From Patescibacteria group bacterium (GTDB lineage: Bacteria; Patescibacteriota; Gracilibacteria; UBA1369; JAHJTR01), in NCBI GenBank assembly GCA_018829865.1, contig JAHJTR010000141.1, forward strand, positions 1 to 17,053: DNA of 17,053 bases, read 5' to 3'. Below the pieces are notes generated by a model that ran no database searches, was not told where the DNA came from, and was given only the letters and a program-made list of their open reading frames with translations. Positions 1 through 8,114 of the stretch are shown piece after piece. A program made the translations under genes and the position numbers. Numbering within the stretch: position 1 is the first letter of the stretch; each line of letters opens with the position of its first letter.

Positions 1-525
1 ACCTTCCCTTCAAATAAGCATATCCTGAATAACGGTGACCTGATCAATGTCGATTGCGGTGTTATTTATGGAGGATTACACACCGACAGCGCATTTACAG
101 AAGTTATCGGCAACAAAGGCCATAAAACGATTGAATTTAAAATCATAGCATATGAAGCACTTTTTAAGGGAATTGAGCAGGCAAAAGTTGGCAACAAAGT
201 TGGAGCCATAGGTGAGGCCATCCAAAAAACCGTTGAAAAAGCGGGTTATTCAATTATCAAAGAACTAATTGGTCATGGTGTAGGAGAAAACCTCCACGAA
301 GAACCTCAAGTCCCAAATTATGGATCTAAAAATAACGGACCGATTTTAAAAGAAAATATGACAATAGCCATAGAACCGATAATCAGCATGGGCAACGGAA
401 AAGTAAAAACTTTAGATGATAAATGGAGCATAGTAACCAGTGACGGCGCACTAGCATGCCAAGCAGAACACACCGTCTTAATCAGCAAAAATGGCCCTGA
501 AATTCTCACCCAAATTCAATCCTAA
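1..525 (+). CDS. map: Type I methionine aminopeptidase (5'-truncated by window edge)
   Basis: Removes the initiator methionine from new proteins in the cytoplasm, using two metal ions. The frame is open from base 1 and ends at TAA 523-525, giving 174 codons; about 80 N-terminal residues lie outside the window. All five expected metal ligands of the pita-bread fold are visible (numbered from the first codon here): D18 in VDCG, D29 in HTDSAF, H92 in GHGVG, E125 in AIEP and E156 in AEHT. The second active-site histidine (H99, in LHEEP) is also present. Its place before infA and rpmJ is the usual secY-adk-map-infA order of the spc/alpha operon. The family call is secure; only the start is missing. 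Confidence 0.96.
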   Translation, partial: TFPSNKHILNNGDLINVDCGVIYGGLHTDSAFTEVIGNKGHKTIEFKIIAYEALFKGIEQAKVGNKVGAIGEAIQKTVEKAGYSIIKELIGHGVGENLHEEPQVPNYGSKNNGPILKENMTIAIEPIISMGNGKVKTLDDKWSIVTSDGALACQAEHTVLISKNGPEILTQIQS

Positions 526-598
526 ACCCCTAATAACAATAATTACACAAAAAAGTCAACAACAAATCCTCTATCATAAAATAAACATTTATTTCCTC

Positions 599-627
599 TT
601 GATTTTGTTCATTCTGTACTGTAAAAT
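599..627 (+). promoter_or_regulatory. Sigma70-like promoter before infA
   Basis: TTGATT (599-604), a 17-nt spacer and TAAAAT (622-627) lie in the 146-bp gap after map. The predicted transcription start near 634 would give infA a leader of about 38 nt if the TTG at 672 is used, but almost none if the TTG at 639 is used. It suggests that infA-rpmJ-rpsM and the genes after them can be transcribed separately from the upstream spc genes. Inference from the match and spacing only. Confidence 0.55.
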
Positions 628-671
628 CATCCCGCTTTTTGTATATCTATTTTCATCATAACTCTAAGTCT

Positions 672-908
672 TTGACTAAAAACGACGACACAATTGAAGT
701 CACTGGCATCATCGAAGAATGCCTACCAAATACAGAGTTTATAGTGAGAATTGAAGACGAAAATTACCCGGAGGAATTAAAAATCAGAGCATATTTAGCC
801 GGCAGAATGCGCATGAACTACATCAAAATCCTGCCCGGAGATAAAGTTACAGTTGCTCTTAATCCTTATAACACCTCTATAGGAAGAATCGTTTATCGAC
901 ATAAATAA
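672..908 (+). CDS. infA: Translation initiation factor IF-1
   Basis: Single OB-fold factor that occupies the A site of the 30S subunit during initiation. The protein carries the family hallmarks IEVTG, LPNTEF, RMRMNYIKIL, GDKVTV and GRIVYR. I chose the TTG at 672, which gives 78 residues beginning TKNDD like other IF-1 proteins. A TTG at 639 in the same frame would add 11 residues with no counterpart in the family and would start only about 5 nt after the predicted transcription start. Compared with E. coli IF-1 (72 aa) there are about five extra residues in the loop around residues 28-34 (EDENYPEEL). No Shine-Dalgarno sequence is visible. The stop is TAA, and rpmJ follows after 8 nt. Confidence 0.9.
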   Translation: MTKNDDTIEVTGIIEECLPNTEFIVRIEDENYPEELKIRAYLAGRMRMNYIKILPGDKVTVALNPYNTSIGRIVYRHK

Positions 909-916
909 AATTCAAA

Positions 917-1030
917 ATGAAAGTTCGAGCCTCCGTCAAAAAAATTTGCGACAAATGTAAAGTAATCCGTAGAAAAGGTGTTGTTAGAGTGATTTGTGAA
1001 ACAAAAAAACACAAACAAAGACAAGGTTAA
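917..1030 (+). CDS. rpmJ: 50S ribosomal protein L36
   Basis: A 37-residue protein, short enough to be overlooked in automated ORF lists. It begins MKVRASVKKICDKCK and ends KHKQRQG. It is the zinc-binding (C+) form: C11, C14, C27 and H32 make the C-x2-C-x12-C-x4-H ribbon. It is the usual neighbour between infA and rpsM. The ATG at 917 is preceded by an AT-rich stretch without Shine-Dalgarno, and the stop is TAA at 1028-1030. The family match is unambiguous despite the length. Confidence 0.96.
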   Translation: MKVRASVKKICDKCKVIRRKGVVRVICETKKHKQRQG

Positions 1031-1057
1031 TAAATATTTAATATAAATTATAAATAA

Positions 1058-1438
1058 ATGGCACGTATTGCAGGAATAAATCTACCGAAAGAAAAAAGAG
1101 CTGAAATCGCCTTGACCTATATATTTGGCATCGGACAAAGTGTAAGCGCAAAAATTCTCAAAGAATGCAATATTGACAAAAATATCAAGATCAAAGACCT
1201 CTCAGAACCTGAAATACAAAAGCTAAGAGAAAAAATCGCAAAAATGAAAACCGAAGGCGATCTGAGAAGAGAAATAAGCATGAACATCAAGAGAATACAA
1301 GAAATAGGCACATACAGAGGATATAGACACAGAAGACGCCTACCTGTAAGAGGACAACGCACAAAGTGTAACGCTAGAACCAAAAGGGGTAAAAAAGTTA
1401 CTATCGGAAGCGGACGTCGTAAAGAAAGCAAAACATAA
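1058..1438 (+). CDS. rpsM: 30S ribosomal protein S13
   Basis: Head protein of the 30S subunit that contacts the P-site tRNA and the B1 bridges to the 50S. It has 126 residues, the normal length. It starts MARIAGINLP and carries the helix-two-turn-helix region (YIFGIGQSVSAKIL) and the basic tail GYRHRRRLPVRGQRTKCNARTKRG. The Cys in the tail takes a position that is usually Thr in other bacteria. It lies in the conserved order rpmJ-rpsM-rpsK-rpsD-rpoA. There is no Shine-Dalgarno sequence in the AT-only upstream region. Confidence 0.98.
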   Translation: MARIAGINLPKEKRAEIALTYIFGIGQSVSAKILKECNIDKNIKIKDLSEPEIQKLREKIAKMKTEGDLRREISMNIKRIQEIGTYRGYRHRRRLPVRGQRTKCNARTKRGKKVTIGSGRRKESKT

Positions 1439-1462
1439 TTTTATCCATTAAACATTTTAATT

Positions 1463-1861
1463 GTGGCTACTAAAGGTGATAAAAAAGTAAAAAAAGCAAG
1501 AGTTAAAAGACGATCGGTTATTGAAGGTCGTGCATACGTTACATCTTCATATAACAACACTATTATCACACTTGCTGATTCAAAGGGTGACGTTATAGCC
1601 TGGAGTAGTGCAGGAGCAAATGGATTTAAAGGAGCTAAAAAAGCCACTCCCTACGCAGCACAAATTGCTGCGGAAGCAGCAGTGGAAAAAGCTAAAGCAT
1701 ATGGACTGGAAAAAGTTGAAGTATTCGTTAAAGGTGTGGGAGCAGGTAGAGAACAAGCTATCAGAGGTTTAATTAACGCCGGACTCGCAATTGAGTCAAT
1801 CCTTGATGTCACTCCCGTTCCTCATAATGGGTGCAGAAAAAAGAAAGCCCGCCGAGTATAA
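1463..1861 (+). CDS. rpsK: 30S ribosomal protein S11
   Basis: Platform protein of the 30S subunit, next to the Shine-Dalgarno cleft. It has 132 residues and starts at GTG 1463 (ATKGDKKVKK), which gives the expected basic N-terminus. Family blocks YVTSSYNNTIIT, GANGFKGAKKATPYAAQ, VKGVGAGREQAIRGL and the C-terminal VPHNGCRKKKARRV are all present. It starts 24 nt after rpsM and is followed by rpsD. The GTG start and the lack of an SD motif are the only unusual points. Confidence 0.97.
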   Translation: MATKGDKKVKKARVKRRSVIEGRAYVTSSYNNTIITLADSKGDVIAWSSAGANGFKGAKKATPYAAQIAAEAAVEKAKAYGLEKVEVFVKGVGAGREQAIRGLINAGLAIESILDVTPVPHNGCRKKKARRV

Positions 1862-1883
1862 TATTATTTAAATTAATTGTCAT

Positions 1884-2507
1884 ATGGCACGTTACACTGG
1901 ACCAAAATGTAGATTATGTAGAAGGGAAGGAGAAAAACTCTTTTTAAAAGGAAGTCGTTGTGAATCACAGAAATGCGCCATTTTAAGAAAAAATTATGTT
2001 CCCGGTATTCATGGAAAAAATAAATTCACCAAAAGCTCAGAATATTCAAAACAACTTAGAGAAAAGCAAAAAGCTAAAAGAATTTATGGTATTTTAGAAA
2101 AACAATTCTCCAATTACTATCAAATGGCCGCCAAAAAAACCGGTGAAACCAATATCGCATTAATGACTATTTTAGAAAGAAGAATCGATAATGTCGTTTA
2201 CAAAGCCGGTCTGGCAGAATCACGAGGACAAGCAAAACAATTAATTAGTCATGGCTTGGTCAACCTAAACGGCCACAAAATCACTGTTCCATCAATTATA
2301 GTAAATAAAGACGATAAATTTGAGATCAAAGATAAAACAAAAGGATCAAAACTTTTTGAAGAAATCAAGAAAAGCAAAGTATCAGCCCCTAAATGGATTA
2401 GCGCTGATATCAAAGGTCTTAAAGGCGAAATCACAGCTATGCCTGACAAGAGTGACTTTGATACATCAATTAACAGTCAGTTAATTGTTGAATACTACTC
2501 TAAATAA
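1884..2507 (+). CDS. rpsD: 30S ribosomal protein S4
   Basis: Primary 16S rRNA-binding protein that nucleates 30S body assembly and shapes the mRNA entry channel. It has 207 residues. The N-terminal domain keeps four cysteines at 9, 12, 26 and 31 (C-x2-C-x13-C-x4-C), the zinc-knuckle form known from Bacillus and Thermus S4 rather than the Cys-free E. coli form. The S4 RNA-binding fold runs from about residue 95 to 160 (ERRIDNVVYKAGLAESRGQA, ISHGLVNLNG). It sits between rpsK and rpoA. In several bacteria S4 represses this operon by binding mRNA, but I see no clear pseudoknot site here. Confidence 0.97.
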   Translation: MARYTGPKCRLCRREGEKLFLKGSRCESQKCAILRKNYVPGIHGKNKFTKSSEYSKQLREKQKAKRIYGILEKQFSNYYQMAAKKTGETNIALMTILERRIDNVVYKAGLAESRGQAKQLISHGLVNLNGHKITVPSIIVNKDDKFEIKDKTKGSKLFEEIKKSKVSAPKWISADIKGLKGEITAMPDKSDFDTSINSQLIVEYYSK

Positions 2508-2536
2508 TTTTTATTTTTTTTAATCGTTCTTCTATT

Positions 2537-3508
2537 ATGCACATAATACAAGAAGAAATCGGTATTCCCAAAATCACCCAAAAAACAATGGGTGACAATC
2601 ACGCCATATTTACTGTTGAGCCTTTGCCACCAGGGTATGGTATGACTCTTGGAAATACTTTTCGCCGGGTTTTACTTTCATCAATTCCTGGTGTCGCTGT
2701 AAGCGGTGTTAAGATTGCGGGAGTAACTCACGAGTATACGACTATAAAGGGTGTTAAAGATAGTATCTTAGATATCACACTAAATTTGAAGAGATTATTT
2801 ATCAAGAAAACTACAAAAGAACCAACAATCGTCCATCTAAAAACAAGCAAAGAAGGGATTGTAACGGCAAAAGACATTCAAGTAACAAGTGATATCGAAA
2901 TTCTCAACCCCGATCATTACATTACAGAAATCACAGACAAGAATACCAAGCTTGAAATGGACATTATTATCGAAAAAGGAGTTGGCTATTTACCTTCAAG
3001 AGAACAGAAAAATGCAGATCCTCACGTAATTCTGATCGATGCGATTTTTTCACCGGTTATCAAAGTTAGATACGACACCGAAAACACTCGTGTAGGCCAG
3101 ATGACCAATCTTGATAAGCTTACCATTGAAATTTTAACTAATGGAGCTATCACACCTGAAGATGCCATTAAATTCTCATCAAATGTTATTCAGTCTTATT
3201 TCAAGATGTTTAACGAAACAGGTGTAGAAGTTGAAACAGATTTCATGAGTGATATTTCAAAAATAATTCAGAAGGAGAAAGAAGAACAAGCCAGTAAACC
3301 AAATCAAGACAGTTATACTCCAATAGAAATTTTAGGATTATCACCAAGAACACTTAATGCTTTGATTAACGGTGGAATCGGTTCAATTGAGCAACTCACA
3401 AAATGCACAATCAGCAAATTGAACAATTTAAGAGGATTTGGCAAAAAAGCCGCTAACGAAGTTAGAGCCGCTCTTGCTCCTCGAAATTTAACATTATCTG
3501 ACGATTAA
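2537..3508 (+). CDS. rpoA: DNA-directed RNA polymerase alpha subunit
   Basis: Assembly platform of RNA polymerase, with a C-terminal domain that touches promoter UP elements and activators. It has 323 residues, near the usual length. The N-terminal dimerisation domain (about 1-230) contains GYGMTLGNTFRRVLLSS. After an acidic/glutamine-rich linker (about 240-258) comes the C-terminal helix-hairpin-helix domain (261-323). The DNA-contacting residues equivalent to E. coli R265 and N268 are R271 and N274 (SPRTLNAL), and the GKK loop is at 302-304. An intact alpha-CTD suggests normal UP-element recognition. It is in the standard position between rpsD and rplQ. Confidence 0.98.
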   Translation: MHIIQEEIGIPKITQKTMGDNHAIFTVEPLPPGYGMTLGNTFRRVLLSSIPGVAVSGVKIAGVTHEYTTIKGVKDSILDITLNLKRLFIKKTTKEPTIVHLKTSKEGIVTAKDIQVTSDIEILNPDHYITEITDKNTKLEMDIIIEKGVGYLPSREQKNADPHVILIDAIFSPVIKVRYDTENTRVGQMTNLDKLTIEILTNGAITPEDAIKFSSNVIQSYFKMFNETGVEVETDFMSDISKIIQKEKEEQASKPNQDSYTPIEILGLSPRTLNALINGGIGSIEQLTKCTISKLNNLRGFGKKAANEVRAALAPRNLTLSDD

Positions 3509-3526
3509 AATTTTATTTAAATAGTT

Positions 3527-3880
3527 ATGAGACATCGCAAAAAAAAGGATAAATTGAATATAGCAGTAGATCATCGCAAAGCGTTGATTCGTAACTTGGT
3601 TACTTCAATTATCATTTACGAAAAAGTGCAAACCACCGACCGAAAAGCCAAACTGGCTGTACCGGTTGTTGAAAAATTAATTGCTTTATCCAAAAGAAAA
3701 GATAAAATGAACGCCATCAGAGACATTAACAAAGTTGTATTTGATAAAAATGCCTGCAAAAAACTTATGGAAGATCTCAGCAAGCGCTACGAAAATCAAG
3801 ATTCAGGCTTCACACGTACAGTAGGCGTTGGCTACCGTGAAGGCGACAATGCTCATATTTCTTTAGTTGAATTAATCTAA
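3527..3880 (+). CDS. rplQ: 50S ribosomal protein L17
   Basis: Large-subunit protein near the exit tunnel. It has 117 residues, with the invariant opening MRHRKKKDKLN followed by DHRKALIRNLVTSIIIYEKVQTTDRKAK, the family signature. The C-terminus ends GDNAHISLVELI, as expected. It is separated from rplM by only 5 nt. No truA lies between rplQ and rplM, although one does in many bacteria. Confidence 0.97.
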   Translation: MRHRKKKDKLNIAVDHRKALIRNLVTSIIIYEKVQTTDRKAKLAVPVVEKLIALSKRKDKMNAIRDINKVVFDKNACKKLMEDLSKRYENQDSGFTRTVGVGYREGDNAHISLVELI

Positions 3881-3885
3881 ACCCG

Positions 3886-4317
3886 ATGAAAACAGCAGTA
3901 CCAAAAAATTCAGATTTCGGAACACGCAAGTGGTTTCAAATAGATGCCGAAGATCTAATACTTGGCAAATTGGCAACAAAAGCCGCAAACATCATTAGAG
4001 GTAAAGACAAAACATGTTTTGCAGCTCATGTGGACTGTGGCGATTTCTTAATTGTTACAAACGCCAAGAAAATCAAAGTAACCGGTAATAAAGAAGAACA
4101 AAAGATGTATTACAGACATTCAGGTTATCCGGGAGGACTAAAGACAAAACCCTTCAATAAAATGAGAGAAGAAAAACCAACTCATATTATAGAACACGCG
4201 GTAGCCGGCATGATCCCCAAGAACAAACTTAAAAAAACCATGCTTAAAAGACTCAAAGTTTACGCTGGAACTGTGCATTCTCATGAAGCTCAGCAACCTG
4301 AAATTATCAAATTATAA
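3886..4317 (+). CDS. rplM: 50S ribosomal protein L13
   Basis: Early-assembly protein of the large subunit. It has 143 residues. Blocks RKWFQIDAEDLILGKLAT, GDFLIVTNAKKIKVTG, YRHSGYPGGLK and AGMIPKNKLKKTMLKRLKVY, plus the tail HEAQQPE, match the family closely. Its ATG is 5 nt after the rplQ stop, so translation is probably coupled. rpsI follows after 14 nt in the usual rplM-rpsI pair. Confidence 0.97.
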   Translation: MKTAVPKNSDFGTRKWFQIDAEDLILGKLATKAANIIRGKDKTCFAAHVDCGDFLIVTNAKKIKVTGNKEEQKMYYRHSGYPGGLKTKPFNKMREEKPTHIIEHAVAGMIPKNKLKKTMLKRLKVYAGTVHSHEAQQPEIIKL

Positions 4318-4331
4318 TCATTTCAAATCTT

Positions 4332-4775
4332 ATGACAGAATTAGCATTAAAAGACAAAAAGCAACCAATATTCTCCAACCTGCCTAAAGATAAATATCAT
4401 TACGCAAATGGAAAAAGAAAAACCTCAGTTGTAAGACTAAGATTATATGATGGTCAAGGCAATGTATTCATCAATGGGAAACCGATGAAGGACTACATTA
4501 AAACCGGCTACAACATCGCAAAAATTCTAGCACCACTTAATTTGGTAGGCCTAAGTAAAAAATTCGATATTTTCGCATTGGTTACGGGCGGAGGAGACAC
4601 ATCACAAGCCGAAGCAATCAGACACGGCGTCGCCAAAGCATTGCTCGAGTATGACGACACTCTAAGAGTTACCCTAAAAAAAGCCGGATTCCTAAGCAGA
4701 GACTCCAGAGTAAAAGAAAGAAAGAAACCGGGACTTAAAAGCGCAAGAAGAGCACCACAGTGGCAAAAACGTTAA
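4332..4775 (+). CDS. rpsI: 30S ribosomal protein S9
   Basis: Head protein whose C-terminal tail reaches the P-site tRNA. It has 147 residues, about 17 more than E. coli S9. The surplus is an N-terminal extension (MTELALKDKKQPIFSNLPKD) before the canonical YHYANGKRKTSVVRLRLY. The core blocks GGGDTSQAEAIRHGVAKALL and the tail LSRDSRVKERKKPGLKSARR, ending QWQKR, are intact, including the terminal K-R that contacts tRNA. trmD starts 10 nt after its stop, which suggests cotranscription. Confidence 0.97.
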   Translation: MTELALKDKKQPIFSNLPKDKYHYANGKRKTSVVRLRLYDGQGNVFINGKPMKDYIKTGYNIAKILAPLNLVGLSKKFDIFALVTGGGDTSQAEAIRHGVAKALLEYDDTLRVTLKKAGFLSRDSRVKERKKPGLKSARRAPQWQKR

Positions 4776-4785
4776 ATCTACAATC

Positions 4786-5433
4786 ATGCGTTTTGATATC
4801 CTCACATTATTCCCAAATCTATTTGAGAGTTATTTAAGTGACAGCATTTTAAAACGCGCCCTCGATCAAGAATTGATAGACGTCAAATTTCACAATATAC
4901 GGGACTATTCAAGCGACAAGCATCACAAAGTAGACGACACACCTTACGGAGGTGGAGCCGGCATGGTAATGGCATGTCAGCCTCTTTTTGATTGTATCAA
5001 AGATGTGAAGAAGCAAAACAGCGGCCCCGTGATTTTTTTGACCCCCCAAGGCGAACGATTTACCCAAAATAAAGCCAACAATCTGGCAGCAAATAACAAA
5101 GAAATTATTTTATTATGCGGCAGGTACGAAGGCATCGACCAGCGCGTCCGCGATCAGCTTATAGATCAAGAAATTTCAATTGGTGATTATGTTTTAACAG
5201 GAGGAGAATTGCCCGCCATGATTTTAATAGATTCAATCGCAAGGCAAATCCCCGGAGTTTTAGGAAACGAAGACTCCCAAGGTGAAGACTCCTTCAGTGA
5301 AAAATTCGCAGGCAAAAAAGAATACCCCCATTATACCAAACCAGCTGAGTATGAAGGTCATAAAGTGCCGGATGTGCTTCTTTCGGGTAATCATGCTGAG
5401 ATTGAGAAATGGAGAGAAGAAAGGCTTAAATAA
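4786..5433 (+). CDS. trmD: tRNA (guanine-N1-)-methyltransferase
   Basis: Makes m1G37 in tRNAs, using SAM bound in a trefoil knot, and so protects the reading frame. It has 215 residues. Seen in order: LTLFPNLFESYL, the loop HKVDDTPYGGGAGMVM (47-62), FLTPQGERF (84-92), LCGRYEGIDQRV (110-121), the knot ISIGDYVLTGGELPAM (130-145), the EDSF catalytic region (D168, equivalent to E. coli D169) and the tail VPDVLLSGNHAEIEKW. It is normally found in the rpsP-rimM-trmD-rplS operon, so its position right after rpsI is unusual. Bases 5315-5400, encoding residues near 177-205, are duplicated about 5.1 kb downstream. Confidence 0.97.
   Translation: MRFDILTLFPNLFESYLSDSILKRALDQELIDVKFHNIRDYSSDKHHKVDDTPYGGGAGMVMACQPLFDCIKDVKKQNSGPVIFLTPQGERFTQNKANNLAANNKEIILLCGRYEGIDQRVRDQLIDQEISIGDYVLTGGELPAMILIDSIARQIPGVLGNEDSQGEDSFSEKFAGKKEYPHYTKPAEYEGHKVPDVLLSGNHAEIEKWREERLK
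5315..5400 (+). repeat. Direct repeat, copy 1 (inside trmD 3' end)
   Basis: This 86-bp stretch of intact trmD has an ungapped partner in the same orientation at 10463-10548, identical at 79 of 86 positions. The seven differences fall in five codons: four third-position synonymous changes (Pro, Gly, Val, Leu) and one codon changed at all three bases (His here, Phe in the other copy). The pair brackets the whole minus-strand accessory operon. Confidence 0.93.
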
Positions 5434-5477
5434 AAAATATCCATAAATTTGTAATTACATATCAGTAAATTCATTTT

Positions 5478-6167
5478 TTAATTTTGATTTAAAACTTCAA
5501 GACACTGAACATATTTAGAGCTTCTACTCACTCGAAGCTTTAATGGATCCAATATTTCCCTCATAGAATGTATCAGATCAGTCGCCATTTTACATTCGAG
5601 TATAACAATATCATCAAGTTGCCTGGCAAATCTAAAATTAGGCTTCAATTGACCAATTTGATCGTAGCACTTTATATTATAATCAAGAGTAGCTCTAATA
5701 TTATAATGAGGATCATGAAAATATTCCCGTTTATATCGATTAATTAATACAGGATTTAATCTCACAAGAAATCGTTCACCAGCTTCATTTGAAAGTTGGC
5801 GAATTAATTCCTTCTTAATTTCACGGAAAGTCATCTTAGATAAGGGCTTTTCAAAGTTTAATTTCATCCTATCCTTTGATGTCTGTTCCCCTTGTCTATT
5901 TTTAAACTCAAAATATACATTTTTTATGTCATCACTATTATACCAACGGATCCTAGCTTTCGATCTGCGAGCAATTCCATCTTGATTTTCATAGTAGGAG
6001 GACAATTCATCATCATCAAAATAGAGTGATTGAACAATATTTACTCTATCTTCATGAATTATTCGTCTACAATTTGTATGTAAAACCCTACAAATAGTAT
6101 TTTTATCCATACCAAACAATTGAAATTTTTTCTCTATTCTATTCAATGCAAGTTTATCTTCGTTCAT
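5478..6167 (-). CDS. VTC-domain (polyphosphate polymerase-like) protein
   Basis: It has 229 residues and no membrane segment, so it is probably cytoplasmic. The order of charged tunnel-lining motifs is that of the VTC/CYTH-like tunnel fold of yeast Vtc4, which makes polyphosphate from ATP: NRIEKKF (9-15), SLYFDDDEL (47-55), K70/R72/R74 in SKARIRWY, EFKNR (87-91), NRYKREYF (143-150), R158 in RATLDYN, LECKM (190-194) and SSKYVQCLE (216-224). Lys, Arg and Glu residues are kept at each motif. It is the last gene of the operon and its ATG overlaps the preceding stop by 1 nt (TAATG). VTC, DUF4956 and CotH proteins commonly occur together in other bacteria. Polymerase activity and substrate are inferred from the family. 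Confidence 0.85.
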   Translation of the reverse strand: MNEDKLALNRIEKKFQLFGMDKNTICRVLHTNCRRIIHEDRVNIVQSLYFDDDELSSYYENQDGIARRSKARIRWYNSDDIKNVYFEFKNRQGEQTSKDRMKLNFEKPLSKMTFREIKKELIRQLSNEAGERFLVRLNPVLINRYKREYFHDPHYNIRATLDYNIKCYDQIGQLKPNFRFARQLDDIVILECKMATDLIHSMREILDPLKLRVSRSSKYVQCLEVLNQN

Positions 6168-8104
6168 TAGTAATTAATTTGTAAATTTGATAATTCCTCA
6201 AAAACATCATGCCCATAATCACGATTATATTTCAGTTTCTTACCATTAATAAAAATATCTGAAAATTGTTGTATCAGAACATTTTCAGGAATTAAATTAT
6301 TCGCTGTTGTAAATTCTATTTGCCCGGGACCATACTCATTCTTCTTTCTATATGCAGCCAAACTAAAATAAGTTTTTCCAATATCAACATTTATAGCTGT
6401 TATTCTAGATAAATCTTTGCTTGCCAACCCAATAAAAGAATCATTTATAATACTATTCTCAATAGTAACCGTACTTCCCTCTCCGGCACTAATTCCCTTA
6501 TCTCCTGCATTTAATATATCAGTATTATTTATTGATACCTGAGAACCACTAACATCAATTGCATCATTCCCTATATTATCAAAAGTTAATTTATCGATTG
6601 AACCATTTGAAAAATCACTATCAAAAGCATCTGCTTTTGTACCATTTATTGTTGTATTTTCAAGACAAAAATTCGATTGAACAATATTCAATGCATCTTC
6701 TCCATTCATATTTTCAATTAATACATTTCTAATATCAACATCACTTTTAAGGAAAGTAATTCCACCTGTTATATTAAAATCATCATCAACTTTTTCACTT
6801 CCTCCGGAAATAATTACATGTTCCAAAATCGACCGCTCACCGGCATTAATAACAGTAATATTTAGCCATTCTTTATTTACGTTTTTAGCCCCGATTCGAA
6901 TTGGATTATCCTTCGTTCCAATGAATTTTATAGGAGAATAAGAGGTAATATACATTTTAGACCCCAGCATTAACGATACACCTGATTCAGCAACTAACAA
7001 ATATCCCCTTGGTACAATTAATGGAGTAGTTAATTCAAAAGTGCCTCTCGGAATAGTAATAACTTTATTCTTTTTATCAATTATTAAGAACGGATGACTT
7101 TTATCTGTAAATAACTTCTCTTCATAATCATATTTTAGAGCAAAGTTATCAGCAATAAGAATTATTTGTTGTATGTTTTTTAATAATGAATCAAATATAT
7201 TTAATTCGAAATTTCCATATTGCCTTTTAACAATATTATATTCAATAAACCATTTATCGAAATATTGCTCAAACAAAGCATTTACAAATTTATTATCTTT
7301 ATATTTATTTATTTCATTTAAATAATATGAATGAAAAGCTTTATCTTTAAAAGCATTATCATCAAGTTTTTTTGAATTTATATAACCAATAGGTTCAAAA
7401 AGCCCACTTACTGGATTTTTATAAAAATTTCCATCACCATTTTCGGATTTTTGAATATCAAAAACCTGCATCATTACTGACTTCTTCGCATAAAGAGCAC
7501 AATCAACAATCTGGCAAAATGGTATCTTTTCATCAAAACGATTAGCTATTTCATTTAAAGTAAAAATCTTTGATTCCCTCCTCCCCATACTCTCTAATAG
7601 CTCAAGTGAAAGCAATTCCTCAATATATATTATTCCCATAGCCTCTCCGTTCAAATAACCGTTCATTAAATGTGTTCTATAAGAAAGCACATCTAGACTA
7701 CGTAACATTTGATAAAATAAATGTTTTGTTAATAATTCATCCTTTCCAAGTATTTGCATACTAAATTTTGACATTCCTTGCCATGCCTCACCATTTTTTA
7801 TCTCTATTAACCATCTATTTCCCTCTGATTTCATCTTAACGTCATACGAAACATCTGACGCAATAAAATTAGCCTTAACAAATTTTTCACCATTTTCCAG
7901 TTCCTTCAAATCATCTAATCCAATATGTAATTGAAAATTATCAAAATTATCCTTATTAATTAGAGACAAAACCTCATATTTCACAATATTAATATTCCGA
8001 GATTTTACGCTACCTAATATCACAATACATACACCAAAAATAACTATAAAAATAATAATCTTATAAAAAATATATTTTCTCTGTTTTTTACTTTTCAATT
8101 CCAA
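6167..8104 (-). CDS. Membrane-anchored degenerate CotH-like/beta-helix hybrid protein
   Basis: It has 645 residues. A lysine-rich start and a hydrophobic segment (about 11-31) predict an N-terminal anchor with the rest outside the membrane. Residues about 85-300 follow the outline of the CotH protein encoded two genes upstream: KMKSEG (90-95) aligns with its KYRGDS, SKFSMQI (112-118) with KKSIRLSI, and LNGEAMGIIYIEE (151-163) with INGEYQGLYFMIEQ. The basic residues are weaker and no PWD metal motif is seen, so it may be a pseudokinase or binding domain. Residues about 340-610 are repeats of 20-25 residues rich in N, D, G and I (NIVQSNFCLENTTI, IDVSGSQVSINNTDI, ISAGEGSTVTIENSI), typical of a right-handed parallel beta-helix. 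The role is unknown; it could be a surface scaffold or carbohydrate-binding partner. Confidence 0.75.
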   Translation of the reverse strand: MELKSKKQRKYIFYKIIIFIVIFGVCIVILGSVKSRNINIVKYEVLSLINKDNFDNFQLHIGLDDLKELENGEKFVKANFIASDVSYDVKMKSEGNRWLIEIKNGEAWQGMSKFSMQILGKDELLTKHLFYQMLRSLDVLSYRTHLMNGYLNGEAMGIIYIEELLSLELLESMGRRESKIFTLNEIANRFDEKIPFCQIVDCALYAKKSVMMQVFDIQKSENGDGNFYKNPVSGLFEPIGYINSKKLDDNAFKDKAFHSYYLNEINKYKDNKFVNALFEQYFDKWFIEYNIVKRQYGNFELNIFDSLLKNIQQIILIADNFALKYDYEEKLFTDKSHPFLIIDKKNKVITIPRGTFELTTPLIVPRGYLLVAESGVSLMLGSKMYITSYSPIKFIGTKDNPIRIGAKNVNKEWLNITVINAGERSILEHVIISGGSEKVDDDFNITGGITFLKSDVDIRNVLIENMNGEDALNIVQSNFCLENTTINGTKADAFDSDFSNGSIDKLTFDNIGNDAIDVSGSQVSINNTDILNAGDKGISAGEGSTVTIENSIINDSFIGLASKDLSRITAINVDIGKTYFSLAAYRKKNEYGPGQIEFTTANNLIPENVLIQQFSDIFINGKKLKYNRDYGHDVFEELSNLQINY

Positions 8105-8114
8105 AATTTCTTTT

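Noticed and set aside
639..671. N-terminal extension of IF-1 from the TTG at 639
   Set aside because: The extra 11 residues have no family counterpart and would start only about 5 nt after the predicted transcription start.
1117..1431. 104-codon minus-strand ORF over rpsM
   Set aside because: Shadow of the S13 gene.
5434..5477. Shared terminator between convergent trmD and the VTC gene
   Set aside because: The 44-bp AT-rich gap has no convincing hairpin.
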